Counted from the first letter of the stretch, positions 1 to 7,520 are shown. The stretch is DNA of 64,000 bases from Streptomyces sp. B3I8 (GCF_030816915.1 NZ_JAUSYN010000001.1:400795-464794), one strand, 5' to 3'. Numbers and translations are program-made. The notes: generated from the sequence alone by a model not told the origin.

Positions 1-74
1 CCACCCCGTCACGACAGCAAGGAAGGCAGCGGCGCGGCCCCTTGCGCTGAAGAACGACCGACGGGGAACGCCCC

Positions 75-108
75 GCTTCCGGCCGGCCACCTCGTGCCGG
101 ACGGAAGC
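75..108 (-). terminator. Hairpin terminator downstream of parB
   Basis: A 7-bp outer stem (GCTTCCG with CGGAAGC) and a 5-bp inner stem (CCGGC with GCCGG) are separated by one G-A mismatch and close an 8-nt loop. It lies about 80 nt past the parB stop in parB's direction. A smaller hairpin (CGGGG-AACG-CCCCG) sits beside it at 62-75. There is no U-tract, as is usual in Streptomyces. Confidence 0.5.
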
Positions 109-188
109 GGACCCTGGCACGGCCCCCGTACCGGTGACATGGCAGCGGCACGCAGGCACTGTCCGGACCGGAGTCCGTGAGGAAGAAG

Positions 189-1328
189 TCATCCGATCCG
201 CGCGTCGGCCTGTTCGGCCAGAGAGCGGGCCAGTTCGCGCAGTCGGCTCGGATTGCGTTCCAGTCCTCTTATGCCCAGGCAGCGGAACAAGTCGAAGAAG
301 GTCTCGTCACTCTCGATCTTCGTGTCCAAGAGCATCGCGAGCGCGCCGGGCTGGTCGTACGGGACCTTGCGGACAGGCCGTTCCTCGGGGGCGGGCTGCT
401 CGCCGGTCCCGGCCGGGAGCGGAACCTCCCGTGTCTCGGGCGCTGTCTGATGAGGTACGCGCTCGCCGTCGCCCGTTCGGTGTGACGTGGCGCTCGAGGG
501 TGATCGGCTCGGTTCGGCAGGGGTGATTACGGCGTAATCACTGCTGGACTTCACCGGCTCTCGGGCCTCGGGCCCACCGGGCGCTGCCGGCCGGTCTGCA
601 CCGCGCCCTCGTTTGTCTGCTTCTTTTCGGGCTCGCTCCTGCTTCAGTTGCTCAAGGGCTCTTTCCTGCTCCGCTGCCGGCCTGTTGCCGACGGCGCGCA
701 GCATGTCGATGGGCTCTGCCCCGATTCTGGCTTGGAGTTCCGGTGTGAGGTTGAGCAGGGCAAGGCGTTGTGACACCCAGCCCTGGGAGCGGTGGAGACG
801 TCGGGCGAGGGCTCGTTGACTGCCGTGGATGGCCAGGAGTCGTTCGAGGGCTCGGGCCTCGTCGAGTTCGTCGAGGTCCTGGCGGTGGATGTTGGCGACG
901 AGGGCTGATTCGAGGAGTTCCTCGGATGTGGCGCCCTGGTCGTCGCTGACCATGACCTTGAGGGTGGCGAGGCCGGCTTCGCGGGCTGCGGCGAGGCGGC
1001 TGCTGCCGTCGATGACGACGTGGGTGGTGTCGGGTTCGAGGTCGGTTTCGCGCTGGGGGTTGGCCTTGACGTAGGCGTCACGGTTCATGACCGTGATCGC
1101 CTGCTTCTGGCCGTGGGTTTTGAGGCTGCCCGCGAGGTCGGTGAGGTCACCCAGGCTGGAGCGTGGGTTGTCGGGGTTGACGCTGATGCGGTGCAGGGGG
1201 AGTTCGGTGGGCGGGGCGATGCCGTCTGTGGGAACGCCGGTGGCGGCGGCGACGGCCTGACGGCGAGAGCTGACGGGGCGCACTCCCCCTCCGAAGCGGC
1301 CTGCGCCCAGTTGATCGGCCTTGCTCAC
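189..1328 (-). CDS. parB: ParB-family partition protein (379 aa)
   Basis: Centromere-binding CTPase partner of ParA. The N-terminal ParB/Srx domain carries NPDNPR, GSSRLAA (where most ParBs have GERRxRA) and the helix ANIHRQDLDELDEA. A KorB-like HTH follows (GSQRALARRLHRSQGWVSQRLALL), then a charged linker and a C-terminal domain ending in a leucine/arginine-rich helix. The GTG start at 1328 overlaps the parA stop by 4 nt (GTGA), so it is preferred over a longer in-frame ATG at 1478 that would lie inside parA. Translational coupling to parA is likely. One copy of the proposed parS palindrome lies inside the gene. Plasmid-type rather than chromosomal ParB is inferred from the context. Confidence 0.93.
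   Translation of the reverse strand: MSKADQLGAGRFGGGVRPVSSRRQAVAAATGVPTDGIAPPTELPLHRISVNPDNPRSSLGDLTDLAGSLKTHGQKQAITVMNRDAYVKANPQRETDLEPDTTHVVIDGSSRLAAAREAGLATLKVMVSDDQGATSEELLESALVANIHRQDLDELDEARALERLLAIHGSQRALARRLHRSQGWVSQRLALLNLTPELQARIGAEPIDMLRAVGNRPAAEQERALEQLKQERARKEADKRGRGADRPAAPGGPEAREPVKSSSDYAVITPAEPSRSPSSATSHRTGDGERVPHQTAPETREVPLPAGTGEQPAPEERPVRKVPYDQPGALAMLLDTKIESDETFFDLFRCLGIRGLERNPSRLRELARSLAEQADARIG
523..541. repeat. Candidate parS palindrome, copy 1 (inside parB)
   Basis: Perfect inverted repeat GTGATTACG-G-CGTAATCAC (9+1+9). It shares the core TGATTACGNCGTAATCA with the copies at 1741-1757 and 2671-2699. It is not the canonical chromosomal parS (TGTTTCACGTGAAACA). Confidence 0.6.
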
Positions 1329-2602
1329 GAGACCTCCCGGGCCATGGCGCGCATGCCGACTGCCTGCTGGGATGTCGGCGCGTAGGACAGCAGGGGCTTC
1401 TTCACCCGGACCGCTTCTTTCTGTTCCTTGAGGTCTCCGATGAGGCCGACGACTCTGGGGTCCTTTATGTCGACCCATCCCTGGAGGGAGGAGGTGGCGA
1501 TGTAGCCGCGGCGTGAGTCGTACAGGTTGACGACGATGCCGAGGTAGTCGATGTCGATCTGGAGGTCGCCACGCAGATCGTCGATCTGGGTGGTGAGGAG
1601 TCCGTAGGCGTCGGCGGAGCTGTCTTCGGCCTGGACGACGATGAGGGCTCCGGACTGACCGGGCTTTTCGCCGTCACGGCGGCGCCCGTAGTAGGCGGCG
1701 GCGTCCATGCTGAGGCCGAGGCTTGGCGGGCAGTCGACGATGATTACGTCGTAATCAGCCTCGAGGGGCGCGAGAGCCCGTTCCAGAGCGGCTTCGCGGG
1801 CTCGCACGGCGGACAGCCGCACATCGAGCAGGAACGCGTCGTTGCAGGCGGGCAGAAGGTGGAGCCGACCGCCGAAGGTGTCGTCGTCGACGGTGACGAT
1901 GAGATCGCGCAGGTCGCCCTTGGGGTCGCCTGCCATGTGGTTGGTGAGGCTGTCCCCGTTCATGGGCAACGGTGTGGCGCCGAGCTGGTTGGTGAGGTGG
2001 CATTGCGGATCGAAGTCGACGAGGAGTACCCGCAGGCCGGGGCCTGGCATGTTCTCGATGTCCAGCGGATCGTCGCCCGGCTCTGCGTCTGCGGTGCGGG
2101 TCTCACTCGCGCGCAGGGCTTTGGTGAGGGCTTTGGCAACCCGTACGGGGTGGAGAGTGTTGGGGTCTTCGGCCAGTGCCTCGCCGAGTCCGGCGGTGAT
2201 CGCTGTCTTGCCCACTCCGCCCTTCTGGTTGCAGACGATGACGCGGCGAGTGATCGCGGGGCGTTCGATGTCCGGGGCCGGATTGGTGTCGAGCCACAGC
2301 TGGACGGACTGGGCGAGGCCTTGGATGAGGGAGACGCGACGGTCGGCAGCGATCTGCCGGAACTCCTCCCATTGGCCAGGGGGGAGGAACGTGGAGAAGG
2401 AGTCGGCGCCGGCGGTGTCGACGGCTGCGGTGGCAGAGGCCAGGTCGCACCAGCCGCTGATGCCCTGCTCAACAGCGACTTGGATTTCGACGCCGTGCTG
2501 GGCGGCTCTGATCTTGAGGTTCTGCCGGAGCCATCCCGGCAGTTTCGAGACGACCTTTTCGCGGTCGTTGGAGGTGGCTGGCGAACTCATGGGAGTCACC
2601 AT
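1325..2602 (-). CDS. parA: ParA-family partition ATPase with long N-terminal DNA-binding-like region (425 aa)
   Basis: Deviant Walker ATPase for plasmid segregation. Walker A is CNQKGGVGKTAI (about residues 124-135), Walker A' is VLLVDFDPQCHLT and Walker B is VIIVDCPPSLG. About 120 residues precede the ATPase. They contain two similar stretches, LPGWLRQNLKIRAAQHGV (21-38) and LPPGQWEEFRQIAADRRV (73-90), each followed by a hydrophobic helix ending GISGW or VQLWL. Both resemble ribbon-helix-helix units, so an autorepressor function is inferred. The ATG at 2602 has AGGAC upstream; a second ATG at 2590 lacks a Shine-Dalgarno sequence. First gene of the parAB operon. Confidence 0.93.
   Translation of the reverse strand: MVTPMSSPATSNDREKVVSKLPGWLRQNLKIRAAQHGVEIQVAVEQGISGWCDLASATAAVDTAGADSFSTFLPPGQWEEFRQIAADRRVSLIQGLAQSVQLWLDTNPAPDIERPAITRRVIVCNQKGGVGKTAITAGLGEALAEDPNTLHPVRVAKALTKALRASETRTADAEPGDDPLDIENMPGPGLRVLLVDFDPQCHLTNQLGATPLPMNGDSLTNHMAGDPKGDLRDLIVTVDDDTFGGRLHLLPACNDAFLLDVRLSAVRAREAALERALAPLEADYDVIIVDCPPSLGLSMDAAAYYGRRRDGEKPGQSGALIVVQAEDSSADAYGLLTTQIDDLRGDLQIDIDYLGIVVNLYDSRRGYIATSSLQGWVDIKDPRVVGLIGDLKEQKEAVRVKKPLLSYAPTSQQAVGMRAMAREVS
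1741..1757. repeat. Candidate parS palindrome, copy 2 (inside parA)
   Basis: TGATTACG-T-CGTAATCA (8+1+8), overlapping the parA codons just before and within Walker B (YDVIIVD). Same core as copies 1 and 3. The coding constraint may have shaped it, which weakens this copy. Confidence 0.5.
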
Positions 2603-2641
2603 ACTAACGTCCTAGATCATCTTCACCATCGACACGTTAGT
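2603..2641. promoter_or_regulatory. Inverted repeat in the parA promoter region
   Basis: ACTAACGT (2603-2610) and ACGTTAGT (2634-2641) are 8-bp inverted repeats immediately upstream of the parA ATG. Position and symmetry suggest an operator for autoregulation by ParA's N-terminal region or by ParB. This is inference. Confidence 0.45.
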
Positions 2642-2670
2642 TAGACCAAGTTGACGGGGGGCGAGGCGGA

Positions 2671-2699
2671 GCGAGGTGATTACGGCGTAATCACCTCGC
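2671..2699. repeat. Candidate parS palindrome, copy 3 (upstream of parA, 29 bp perfect)
   Basis: Perfect palindrome with 14-bp arms, GCGAGGTGATTACG, around a central G. It is the longest of the three copies and the only one outside coding sequence, about 70 bp upstream of parA. Best candidate for the primary centromere site. Confidence 0.65.
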
Positions 2700-2707
2700 G
2701 GCCCGAC

Positions 2708-2935
2708 ATGCCGTGGCTGCGTTCCCCGGACAGCGAGCGCCGTCTGCGCGAGCGGGTCCGCAGGCTCGAGGAACTCCGGGCGGCCGACGCCGAAGAGATC
2801 ACCCAGCTCGAGGCCGACGTCGAAGCTCTGGTGGGCACCCTGCACCGGTGCCACGACAGCGAACTGTCACCTGCGCCGGCAGCTCGCCGACCGCCATGCG
2901 GCCGTGCGCGTACTGCCGGCGCGGACGCCGCCCGG
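2708..2935 (+). pseudogene. Frameshifted small coiled-coil gene remnant
   Basis: The ATG at 2708 opens MPWLRSPDSERRLRERVRRL, followed by a leucine-heptad coiled coil. Near 2860 the sensible reading moves to another frame (LRRQLADRHAAVRVLPA). The result is a short, interrupted protein running into the 3' end of arsI. The family was not identified. It diverges from parA across the 29-bp palindrome, so it could once have been a plasmid maintenance gene. Confidence 0.35.
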
Positions 2936-2946
2936 CAGGCAGCCGG

Positions 2947-3453
2947 TCAGCCGGCGCAGGCGCACCCGGCGGCGGCCTCGGCCTCGGCCGGGGTCCGGGA
3001 GGAATCGCGGGTCTGCTCCTCGGGAGTGCGGCAGGCGGTGGTGCCGCAGCAGGCGTCCGGGGCGGTGCCGGCTTTCTCCAGGGTGCCGGCGTCGGCCTTG
3101 ACCACGTACACCTCCCACGGCTCCTTTCCCGGGCCGGTCACCCACACCTTGTCCTGCAGGGCGTAGCAGCAGGAGGTGTCGTTCTCCTCGAACGTGGCCA
3201 GGCCCGCTTCCTTCAGCCGGGTGGTGGCAGCGGTGACGTCCTCGGTGCCGGCGACCTCGACACCGAGGTGGTCCAGGCGGGTCTCCTCGCCGGCCTTGCC
3301 CTCGATGAGGACCAGCTTCAGCGGGGGCTCGGTGACGGCGAAGTTGGCGTAGCCCTCGCGGCGCTTGGCGGGCTCGGTGCCGAACAGCTTTGAGTAGAAG
3401 GCGATCGAGCCTTCCAGGTCGGCGACGCGCAGGGCGAGCTGGACTCGGGACAT
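2947..3453 (-). CDS. arsI: ArsI/CadI-type glyoxalase-fold C-As lyase (168 aa)
   Basis: Vicinal-oxygen-chelate (glyoxalase) superfamily enzyme of the ArsI/CadI group, which cleaves the carbon-arsenic bond of trivalent organoarsenicals. Q5, H62 and E114 fit the metal triad. The vicinal pair C95-C96 (DTSCCYA) and K102 fit the organoarsenical site. The C-terminal tail is cysteine-rich (CCGTTAC and a final CAC). It is transcribed divergently from arsR across a perfect palindrome, so ArsR control is likely. CadI-like metal-induced function is the main alternative. Confidence 0.85.
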   Translation of the reverse strand: MSRVQLALRVADLEGSIAFYSKLFGTEPAKRREGYANFAVTEPPLKLVLIEGKAGEETRLDHLGVEVAGTEDVTAATTRLKEAGLATFEENDTSCCYALQDKVWVTGPGKEPWEVYVVKADAGTLEKAGTAPDACCGTTACRTPEEQTRDSSRTPAEAEAAAGCACAG

Positions 3454-3477
3454 GGCGGTCTCCCCTCACAGAGGATG

Positions 3478-3501
3478 CTGTATCGACAACTGTCGATACA
3501 G
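3478..3501. promoter_or_regulatory. ArsR operator between arsI and arsR
   Basis: Perfect inverted repeat with 11-bp arms, CTGTATCGACA and TGTCGATACAG, separated by AC. It lies between the divergent arsI and arsR starts, where an ArsR dimer would repress both. Confidence 0.75.
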
Positions 3502-3542
3502 TCGAGGTTGCCACCTGGATAGACAGACGTCAACATAGAGCC

Positions 3543-3920
3543 ATGTCGAAACAAGCTGATCTGCCGCTGCTCGGCCAGGGCGCGGCGTGCTGCGCCCCGA
3601 TGGTCCGCGAGCCGCTGGGCGAAGGGGACGCCATCGAGCTGTCGCGGATGTTCAAGGCGCTGTCGGACCCCATCAGGCTGCGGCTGCTGTCCCTGATCGC
3701 CTCCCACGAGGGCGGGGAGGCATGCGTGTGCGACCTGATCGGCCCGTTCGACGTCTCCCAGCCGACCATCTCCCACCACCTGAAGGTGCTGCGCGAGGCC
3801 GGGCTGGTCGGCTCCGAGCGGCGCGGGACCTGGGTGTACTACTGGGTCCTCCCCGAGGCCCTGGCGAAGCTGTCCGTTCTGCTGCATACCCCTGCCGTGC
3901 CCGCGAAGGCGTCCGCGTGA
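3543..3920 (+). CDS. arsR: ArsR-family metalloid-responsive repressor (125 aa)
   Basis: Winged-helix ArsR/SmtB repressor. KALSDPIRLRLLSLI is the ArsR signature, EACVCDL is the alpha-3 thiol site that binds As(III)/Sb(III), and FDVSQPTISHHLKVLREAGL is the recognition HTH. A CC pair near residue 18 may add ligands. The ATG at 3543 gives the normal family length. The 3' end overlaps the next start by 4 nt (GTGA), making it the first gene of arsR-aqp-arsC. The operator at 3478-3501 lies just upstream. Confidence 0.92.
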   Translation: MSKQADLPLLGQGAACCAPMVREPLGEGDAIELSRMFKALSDPIRLRLLSLIASHEGGEACVCDLIGPFDVSQPTISHHLKVLREAGLVGSERRGTWVYYWVLPEALAKLSVLLHTPAVPAKASA

Positions 3921-4693
3921 GCGCCCCGGTGCCGCTGGCGCGGCGGGCGGCGGCCGAAGCCGTCGGGACGGCGGCGCTGGTGGCCGTGGTGGTCGGCTCC
4001 GGGATCCAGGCGACTGAATCGACCCGCGACATGGGCCTGCAGCTGCTGGCCGACTCCCTGGCGACCGTCTTCGGCCTGGGGGTGCTCATCGCCCTGCTCG
4101 GCCCCGTCTCCGGGGCGCACTTCAACCCCGTCGTGACGCTCGCCGCCTGGTTCACCGGCCGCCGTACGGCCGACGGTCCCGGCCTGCGGGAGGTGGCCGT
4201 GTACGTGCCCGCGCAGATCGCCGGCGCCATCGGCGGCGCGGTCCTGGCCGACGCCATGTTCGCCCGGCCGCTGGTGCGGTGGTCGACGCACGACCGGTCC
4301 GCCGGACATCTGTGGCTGGGCGAAGTGATCGCCACCGGGGGACTGGTCTGGCTGATCTTCGGGCTGGCCCGGGTGGGCCGGGCGCACCTGGCGCCGGTGG
4401 CGGTCGCCTCCTACATCGGCGCCGCCTACTGGTTCACCTCCTCCACCAGCTTCGCCAACCCGGCCGTGACCATCGGGCGGGCGTTCACCGACACCTTCGC
4501 CGGCATCGCCCCCGCCTCCGTGGCCCCGTTCCTCGCCGCCCAGCTCGCCGGCGCCGGCGTGGGCCTGGCCCTGGTCGCCCTCACCTTCGGGCGCCCGGCG
4601 CCTGCGACCGGGAACGAGGTCGCCGTCCCGCACGGCGAGCAGCACCTCCCCACCCCCTCCCGACCTGCTGAAGAAAGCATCGTTGCCCCATGA
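3917..4693 (+). CDS. MIP/aquaporin-family channel, probable arsenite efflux (258 aa)
   Basis: Polytopic major-intrinsic-protein channel with both half-helix motifs, HFNPVV (first NPA variant) and FANPAVT (canonical NPA), and about six membrane segments. The GTG start overlaps the arsR stop and the 3' end overlaps arsC (ATGA), so it is in the ars operon. No ArsB or Acr3 pump is visible, so passive release of arsenite made by ArsC, as for AqpS of Sinorhizobium, is the likely role. Function is inferred from context. Confidence 0.85.
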   Translation: MSAPVPLARRAAAEAVGTAALVAVVVGSGIQATESTRDMGLQLLADSLATVFGLGVLIALLGPVSGAHFNPVVTLAAWFTGRRTADGPGLREVAVYVPAQIAGAIGGAVLADAMFARPLVRWSTHDRSAGHLWLGEVIATGGLVWLIFGLARVGRAHLAPVAVASYIGAAYWFTSSTSFANPAVTIGRAFTDTFAGIAPASVAPFLAAQLAGAGVGLALVALTFGRPAPATGNEVAVPHGEQHLPTPSRPAEESIVAP

Positions 4694-5109
4694 GCACTCC
4701 CGCCACCCCGTCCGTGCTGTTCGTCTGCGTGCACAACGCCGGCCGCTCCCAGATGGCCGCCGCCTTCCTCACCCACCTCGCCGGGGACAAGGTTCAGGTC
4801 CGCTCGGCCGGCTCCGCCCCCGCCGACGCCGTGAACACCGCCGTCGTGGAGGCCATGAAGGAGGTGGGCATCGACATCTCCGCGCAGATCCCGAAGGTCC
4901 TCACCGTCGAGGCGGTGCAGGCCTCGGACGTGGTCATCACGATGGGCTGCGGGGACGCCTGCCCGTACTTCCCCGGCAAGCGGTACCTGGACTGGAAGCT
5001 GGACGATCCCGCCGGTCGGGGAGTCGAGGCCGTCCGGCCGATCCGCGACGAGATCGAGCGGCGCATCCGCGGCCTGCTCGCCGAGCTCGGCATCGAGGTG
5101 ACACCGTGA
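4690..5109 (+). CDS. arsC: Arsenate reductase, low-molecular-weight phosphatase type (139 aa)
   Basis: Reduces arsenate to arsenite in the cytoplasm. The P-loop CVHNAGRS (C13 to S20) is the LMW-PTPase active site, and C87 and C91 in TMGCGDACP are the relay cysteines of the thioredoxin-coupled ArsC group. DWKLDDP carries the acidic residue. The ATG overlaps the channel gene stop by 4 nt. Product arsenite would leave through the upstream channel. Confidence 0.92.
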   Translation: MSTPATPSVLFVCVHNAGRSQMAAAFLTHLAGDKVQVRSAGSAPADAVNTAVVEAMKEVGIDISAQIPKVLTVEAVQASDVVITMGCGDACPYFPGKRYLDWKLDDPAGRGVEAVRPIRDEIERRIRGLLAELGIEVTP

Positions 5110-5235
5110 GCACGGCCACCGCGTACGCGTCGCGGTGATGCACCCCGAGCACGCCGCTGCCGTACTGGAGATCCACCAGCTCGGCATCGACGAACAGAAC
5201 GCCACTGTCGCTGCGCGGCATCGCCGGCACTCACG
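5106..5235 (+). pseudogene. Decayed GNAT acetyltransferase (arsN-like) remnant
   Basis: A GTG overlapping the arsC stop starts VSTATAYASR and then hits a stop. One frame over, the sequence continues MHPEHAAAVLEIHQLGIDEQ, the N-terminus of phosphinothricin-type GNAT acetyltransferases, which in ars operons are ArsN. Homology fades after about 35 residues. A frameshift and 3' truncation are inferred. Confidence 0.55.
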
Positions 5236-5433
5236 CACGGACCCGGATCACACTGAGGGACACCGCATCGTGAGCGGAGCAGCAGACGACCGCGACCGCG
5301 TCCGCGCCGCCATGGATCGCGAAGCCTGGAGACGGATTTTCTGGTCGAAAGCCCCTCTGTCAGGGGCTTCACCCGTCTGCCGGCCCAACTGGCCGGCCCA
5401 GCCGGCAGGTTGGAAAGAGCTCACTGAGAGGGT

Positions 5434-5670
5434 TTCAGTCGCTGTTTTCAGTCCTCGACAAAACCGCAGGTCAGAGGGGTGAGGCAACTAAAACAGCGAC
5501 TGAAGCAACTGAAGCCTCCTCTATACGACGCACACACGCGCACGCATGAACCCCTCATGTACCCGCATGTTGAGTCGCTTCAGTCGCTTTCCCCCCGTCC
5601 TTACCCTGTCTGAGCTGCGGTTTCTCTTCAGCGACTCAGCGACTCAGCGACCGAGAATCGCTGGGTCGCT
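5434..5670. repeat. Iteron-like cluster of AGCGACT repeats
   Basis: AGCGACT or its complement occurs at 5437, 5495, 5573, 5582, 5630 and 5638, with variants at 5504, 5646 and 5664. The copies at 5630, 5638 and 5646 are tandem at 8-bp spacing. TTCAGTCGCTGTTTT (5434-5448) is repeated perfectly inverted at 5490-5504. The stretch 5236-5643 is otherwise non-coding and includes AT-richer tracts. It resembles a plasmid replication origin or a repressor-binding array. Confidence 0.5.
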
Positions 5671-5979
5671 GCTTTCCAGGCCCATCGGCCGTTTTGCGGA
5701 CCGCTCGAAGACGAGGTCGCTGTCCGGGCCTTCGCCGGTGCGGACCCGGGTCAGCGTGCCGACGCCTTCCTCGGGGTGGTCGGGGAGGAACGCCAGGGCG
5801 GTCCTGCAGCCGAGTCCCTCGGTCACGCCGAAGACGTGACCTCGCCCGGCAGCGAAGGCCGCGGCCGTCTCGTTCAGCTCCTGGCCGTCGTCGTCGTTGC
5901 GCAGACGCAGCGGCCGACAGGCCGCGACGCCGTCGATCTCGGCAGGGGATGAGGTGATCAGGACGCCGTTGGACCACAC
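5644..5979 (-). CDS. Partial hypothetical protein next to the repeats
   Basis: A 111-aa reading from a GTG at 5979 without a convincing ribosome site. The sequence looks protein-like (VWSNGVLITSSPAEIDG, then an acidic GFGVTEGLG-like middle and a polar end), but I do not recognise the family. Its stop codon lies inside the AGCGACT repeat cluster. It abuts the end of the hydrolase remnant, so it is probably the 3' part of a larger gene. A replication protein fragment is possible but unsupported. Confidence 0.3.
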   Translation of the reverse strand: MWSNGVLITSSPAEIDGVAACRPLRLRNDDDGQELNETAAAFAAGRGHVFGVTEGLGCRTALAFLPDHPEEGVGTLTRVRTGEGPDSDLVFERSAKRPMGLESSDPAILGR

Positions 5980-5986
5980 GCGCGGC

Positions 5987-6262
5987 TCAGCCCAAGGGGC
6001 TCTCGGCGGTGGGGACCGGTGGGACGGAGGCGCGCAGCAGCCCGTCCCGCGCGCTGACGGGACGGCTTGCGCGGGCTTCGGCCTCCAGACGCTCGGCGGT
6101 GGACAGCCGTGCGTCGTGTCAGCAGTCCGCGTCGCCGGAGGTGGCCTGGGAGGCGGTGGCGACGATTTCACCGATGTCCGAGCCACCGTGGAGGGCCGGG
6201 CCGAGATCACGCAGGGTCTCGAACCAGAACTGCTGATCGTCCCGGAACATCAGCTGCTGCAT
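5987..6262 (-). pseudogene. N-terminal fragment of FrsA-like alpha/beta hydrolase with in-frame stop
   Basis: MQQLMFRDDQQFWFETLRDL matches the N-terminus of FrsA/dipeptidyl-peptidase-like alpha/beta hydrolases. A TGA at 6119-6121 follows TSGDADC, where the family has Trp. The same frame then continues with a sensible HDARLSTAERLEAEARAS to 5987. A TGG-to-TGA mutation plus loss of the catalytic domain is the simplest account. The start overlaps the upstream NmrA gene by 13 nt, so it was the last gene of that operon. Confidence 0.6.
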
Positions 6263-7098
6263 TGCATCTCCCTCTCGAGGACGGCCCGGAAGGTGTGCGG
6301 GGGGCGACCGGTGAGGCGCTGGACGGTGTCGGTGATGCGGTCCTCCGCCCCTTCGGCGATGGCACGGTCCATGCCGGCCAGCATCGCGGCGAACTCCGCC
6401 GGCACCTGCGTCGTGAGGCGGTCGCGCATCTGTTCGTAGGACAGGCGGTGGTGGGCCACGGGCCGCCCGGTGACCTCGGTGATGATCGTGGCGATGTCGT
6501 CGTGGCCGAGTGCCTCGGGTCCGGTGAGGACGAGATCGGTGTTGGGGGCTTGTTCGTCGGTCAGAGCGCGCACGGCGACGGCCGCGATGTCCTCGGCGTC
6601 CACGAAGCCGACCCGGCCGCTTTCGGTGGCGGTCCGGATGATGTTCTCGTCGCGGATGCTGTGGGCGTGCGCGTGCGTGCCGGTGAAGTTCTGCATGAAC
6701 CACGAGGGCCGCAGGACCGCCCACTGTTCGAAGAGATCGGGCAGGGCCCGGTGCACCGCTCCCACCGCCGCGCCGCCCTCGGGGATGGCCGAGGAGCTCA
6801 GCAGCACCGCGCGGTGCACGCCGACAGCGCGTGCCTGACGGAGGAACGGCAGCATGGTGGCCGCGGGGTCGGAGTCGCCCAGGGGCGGTATGAGGTAGAC
6901 GCGGTCGATGCCGTCCAGGACGGCCGCGTGGGTGGCGGGGTCGTACCAGTCGAAAGCGACCGGCTCGGCGCCGGCGACCGGGGCGGCCCGGCGGCTGGCG
7001 GCTTTGACGCGATGGCCCGTGGCCGTCAGCTGTGCGGCGGTGCGGCTGCCGGTGGTGCCGGTGGCGCCGATGACCAGAGTGGTGCCGGCGGTGGTCAT
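6250..7098 (-). CDS. NmrA-like NAD(P)-binding protein (282 aa)
   Basis: Atypical SDR of the NmrA/TMR family. The N-terminal dinucleotide motif is VIGATGTTG, followed by a Rossmann fold and ASRR, the region that selects NADP. Such proteins are quinone reductases or redox-sensing regulators. The ATG overlaps the stop of the SnoaL-like gene upstream (ATGA). The operon order is snoaL-nmrA-hydrolase remnant, divergent from a TetR gene. The substrate is unknown. Confidence 0.82.
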   Translation of the reverse strand: MTTAGTTLVIGATGTTGSRTAAQLTATGHRVKAASRRAAPVAGAEPVAFDWYDPATHAAVLDGIDRVYLIPPLGDSDPAATMLPFLRQARAVGVHRAVLLSSSAIPEGGAAVGAVHRALPDLFEQWAVLRPSWFMQNFTGTHAHAHSIRDENIIRTATESGRVGFVDAEDIAAVAVRALTDEQAPNTDLVLTGPEALGHDDIATIITEVTGRPVAHHRLSYEQMRDRLTTQVPAEFAAMLAGMDRAIAEGAEDRITDTVQRLTGRPPHTFRAVLEREMQCSS

Positions 7099-7520
7099 CG
7101 GCTGCCCCCGGTGAATCCGGTGCCGGGTTCCTGGACGGCGAGGGGGTTCCAGTAGTCGCGGTAAGAGGTGATGTGCCCGTCCCGGACGGTCACGACGGCG
7201 ATGTAGGTCATGTCGAAGGGAGCGTCGCTCTCCACCAGGCGGCCGACACCGCGCATCTCGACCACGATGGTCTGTGGATCGGTGGTCTGGTGGATCCGCA
7301 GGTCGGGGAAGTCATGCAGGTCGATGTGGTCGGGGTAGTGCCGCATGTAGGCGGCGACGGCCTCCTTGCCCTCCAGGCGCCGGGGCCAGCCGGTGGGAGC
7401 GAAGGGGAACTCCATGAGGCCGTCCTCGGCCCACAGAGCGACCCACGCGGGAATGTCCTTGTCGAGCAGCAGCCGCAGGCTGTGGCGGTACAGATCCGTC
7501 GGGGAAGTCGGTGCGGACAT
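7095..7520 (-). CDS. SnoaL-like/NTF2-fold protein (141 aa)
   Basis: Small cone-shaped NTF2-like fold protein: an N-terminal helical start (LYRHSLRLLLDKDIPAWVAL), then WAEDGLMEFPFAP and a C-terminal beta sheet (MTYIAVVTVRDGHITSYRDYWNP). The ATG at 7520 is chosen because GGAGG lies 6 nt upstream; the ATG at 7526 would touch the GGAGG directly. First gene of the operon, divergent from TetR at 7609 across two operators. The family includes polyketide cyclases and ketosteroid-isomerase-like enzymes; the catalytic role is not assignable. Confidence 0.8.
   Translation of the reverse strand: MSAPTSPTDLYRHSLRLLLDKDIPAWVALWAEDGLMEFPFAPTGWPRRLEGKEAVAAYMRHYPDHIDLHDFPDLRIHQTTDPQTIVVEMRGVGRLVESDAPFDMTYIAVVTVRDGHITSYRDYWNPLAVQEPGTGFTGGSR

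Noticed and set aside
189..2602. Chromosomal parAB near oriC
   Set aside because: The sites differ from the canonical parS, no rpmH/dnaA/gidB context is seen, and a telomere lies 61 kb away.
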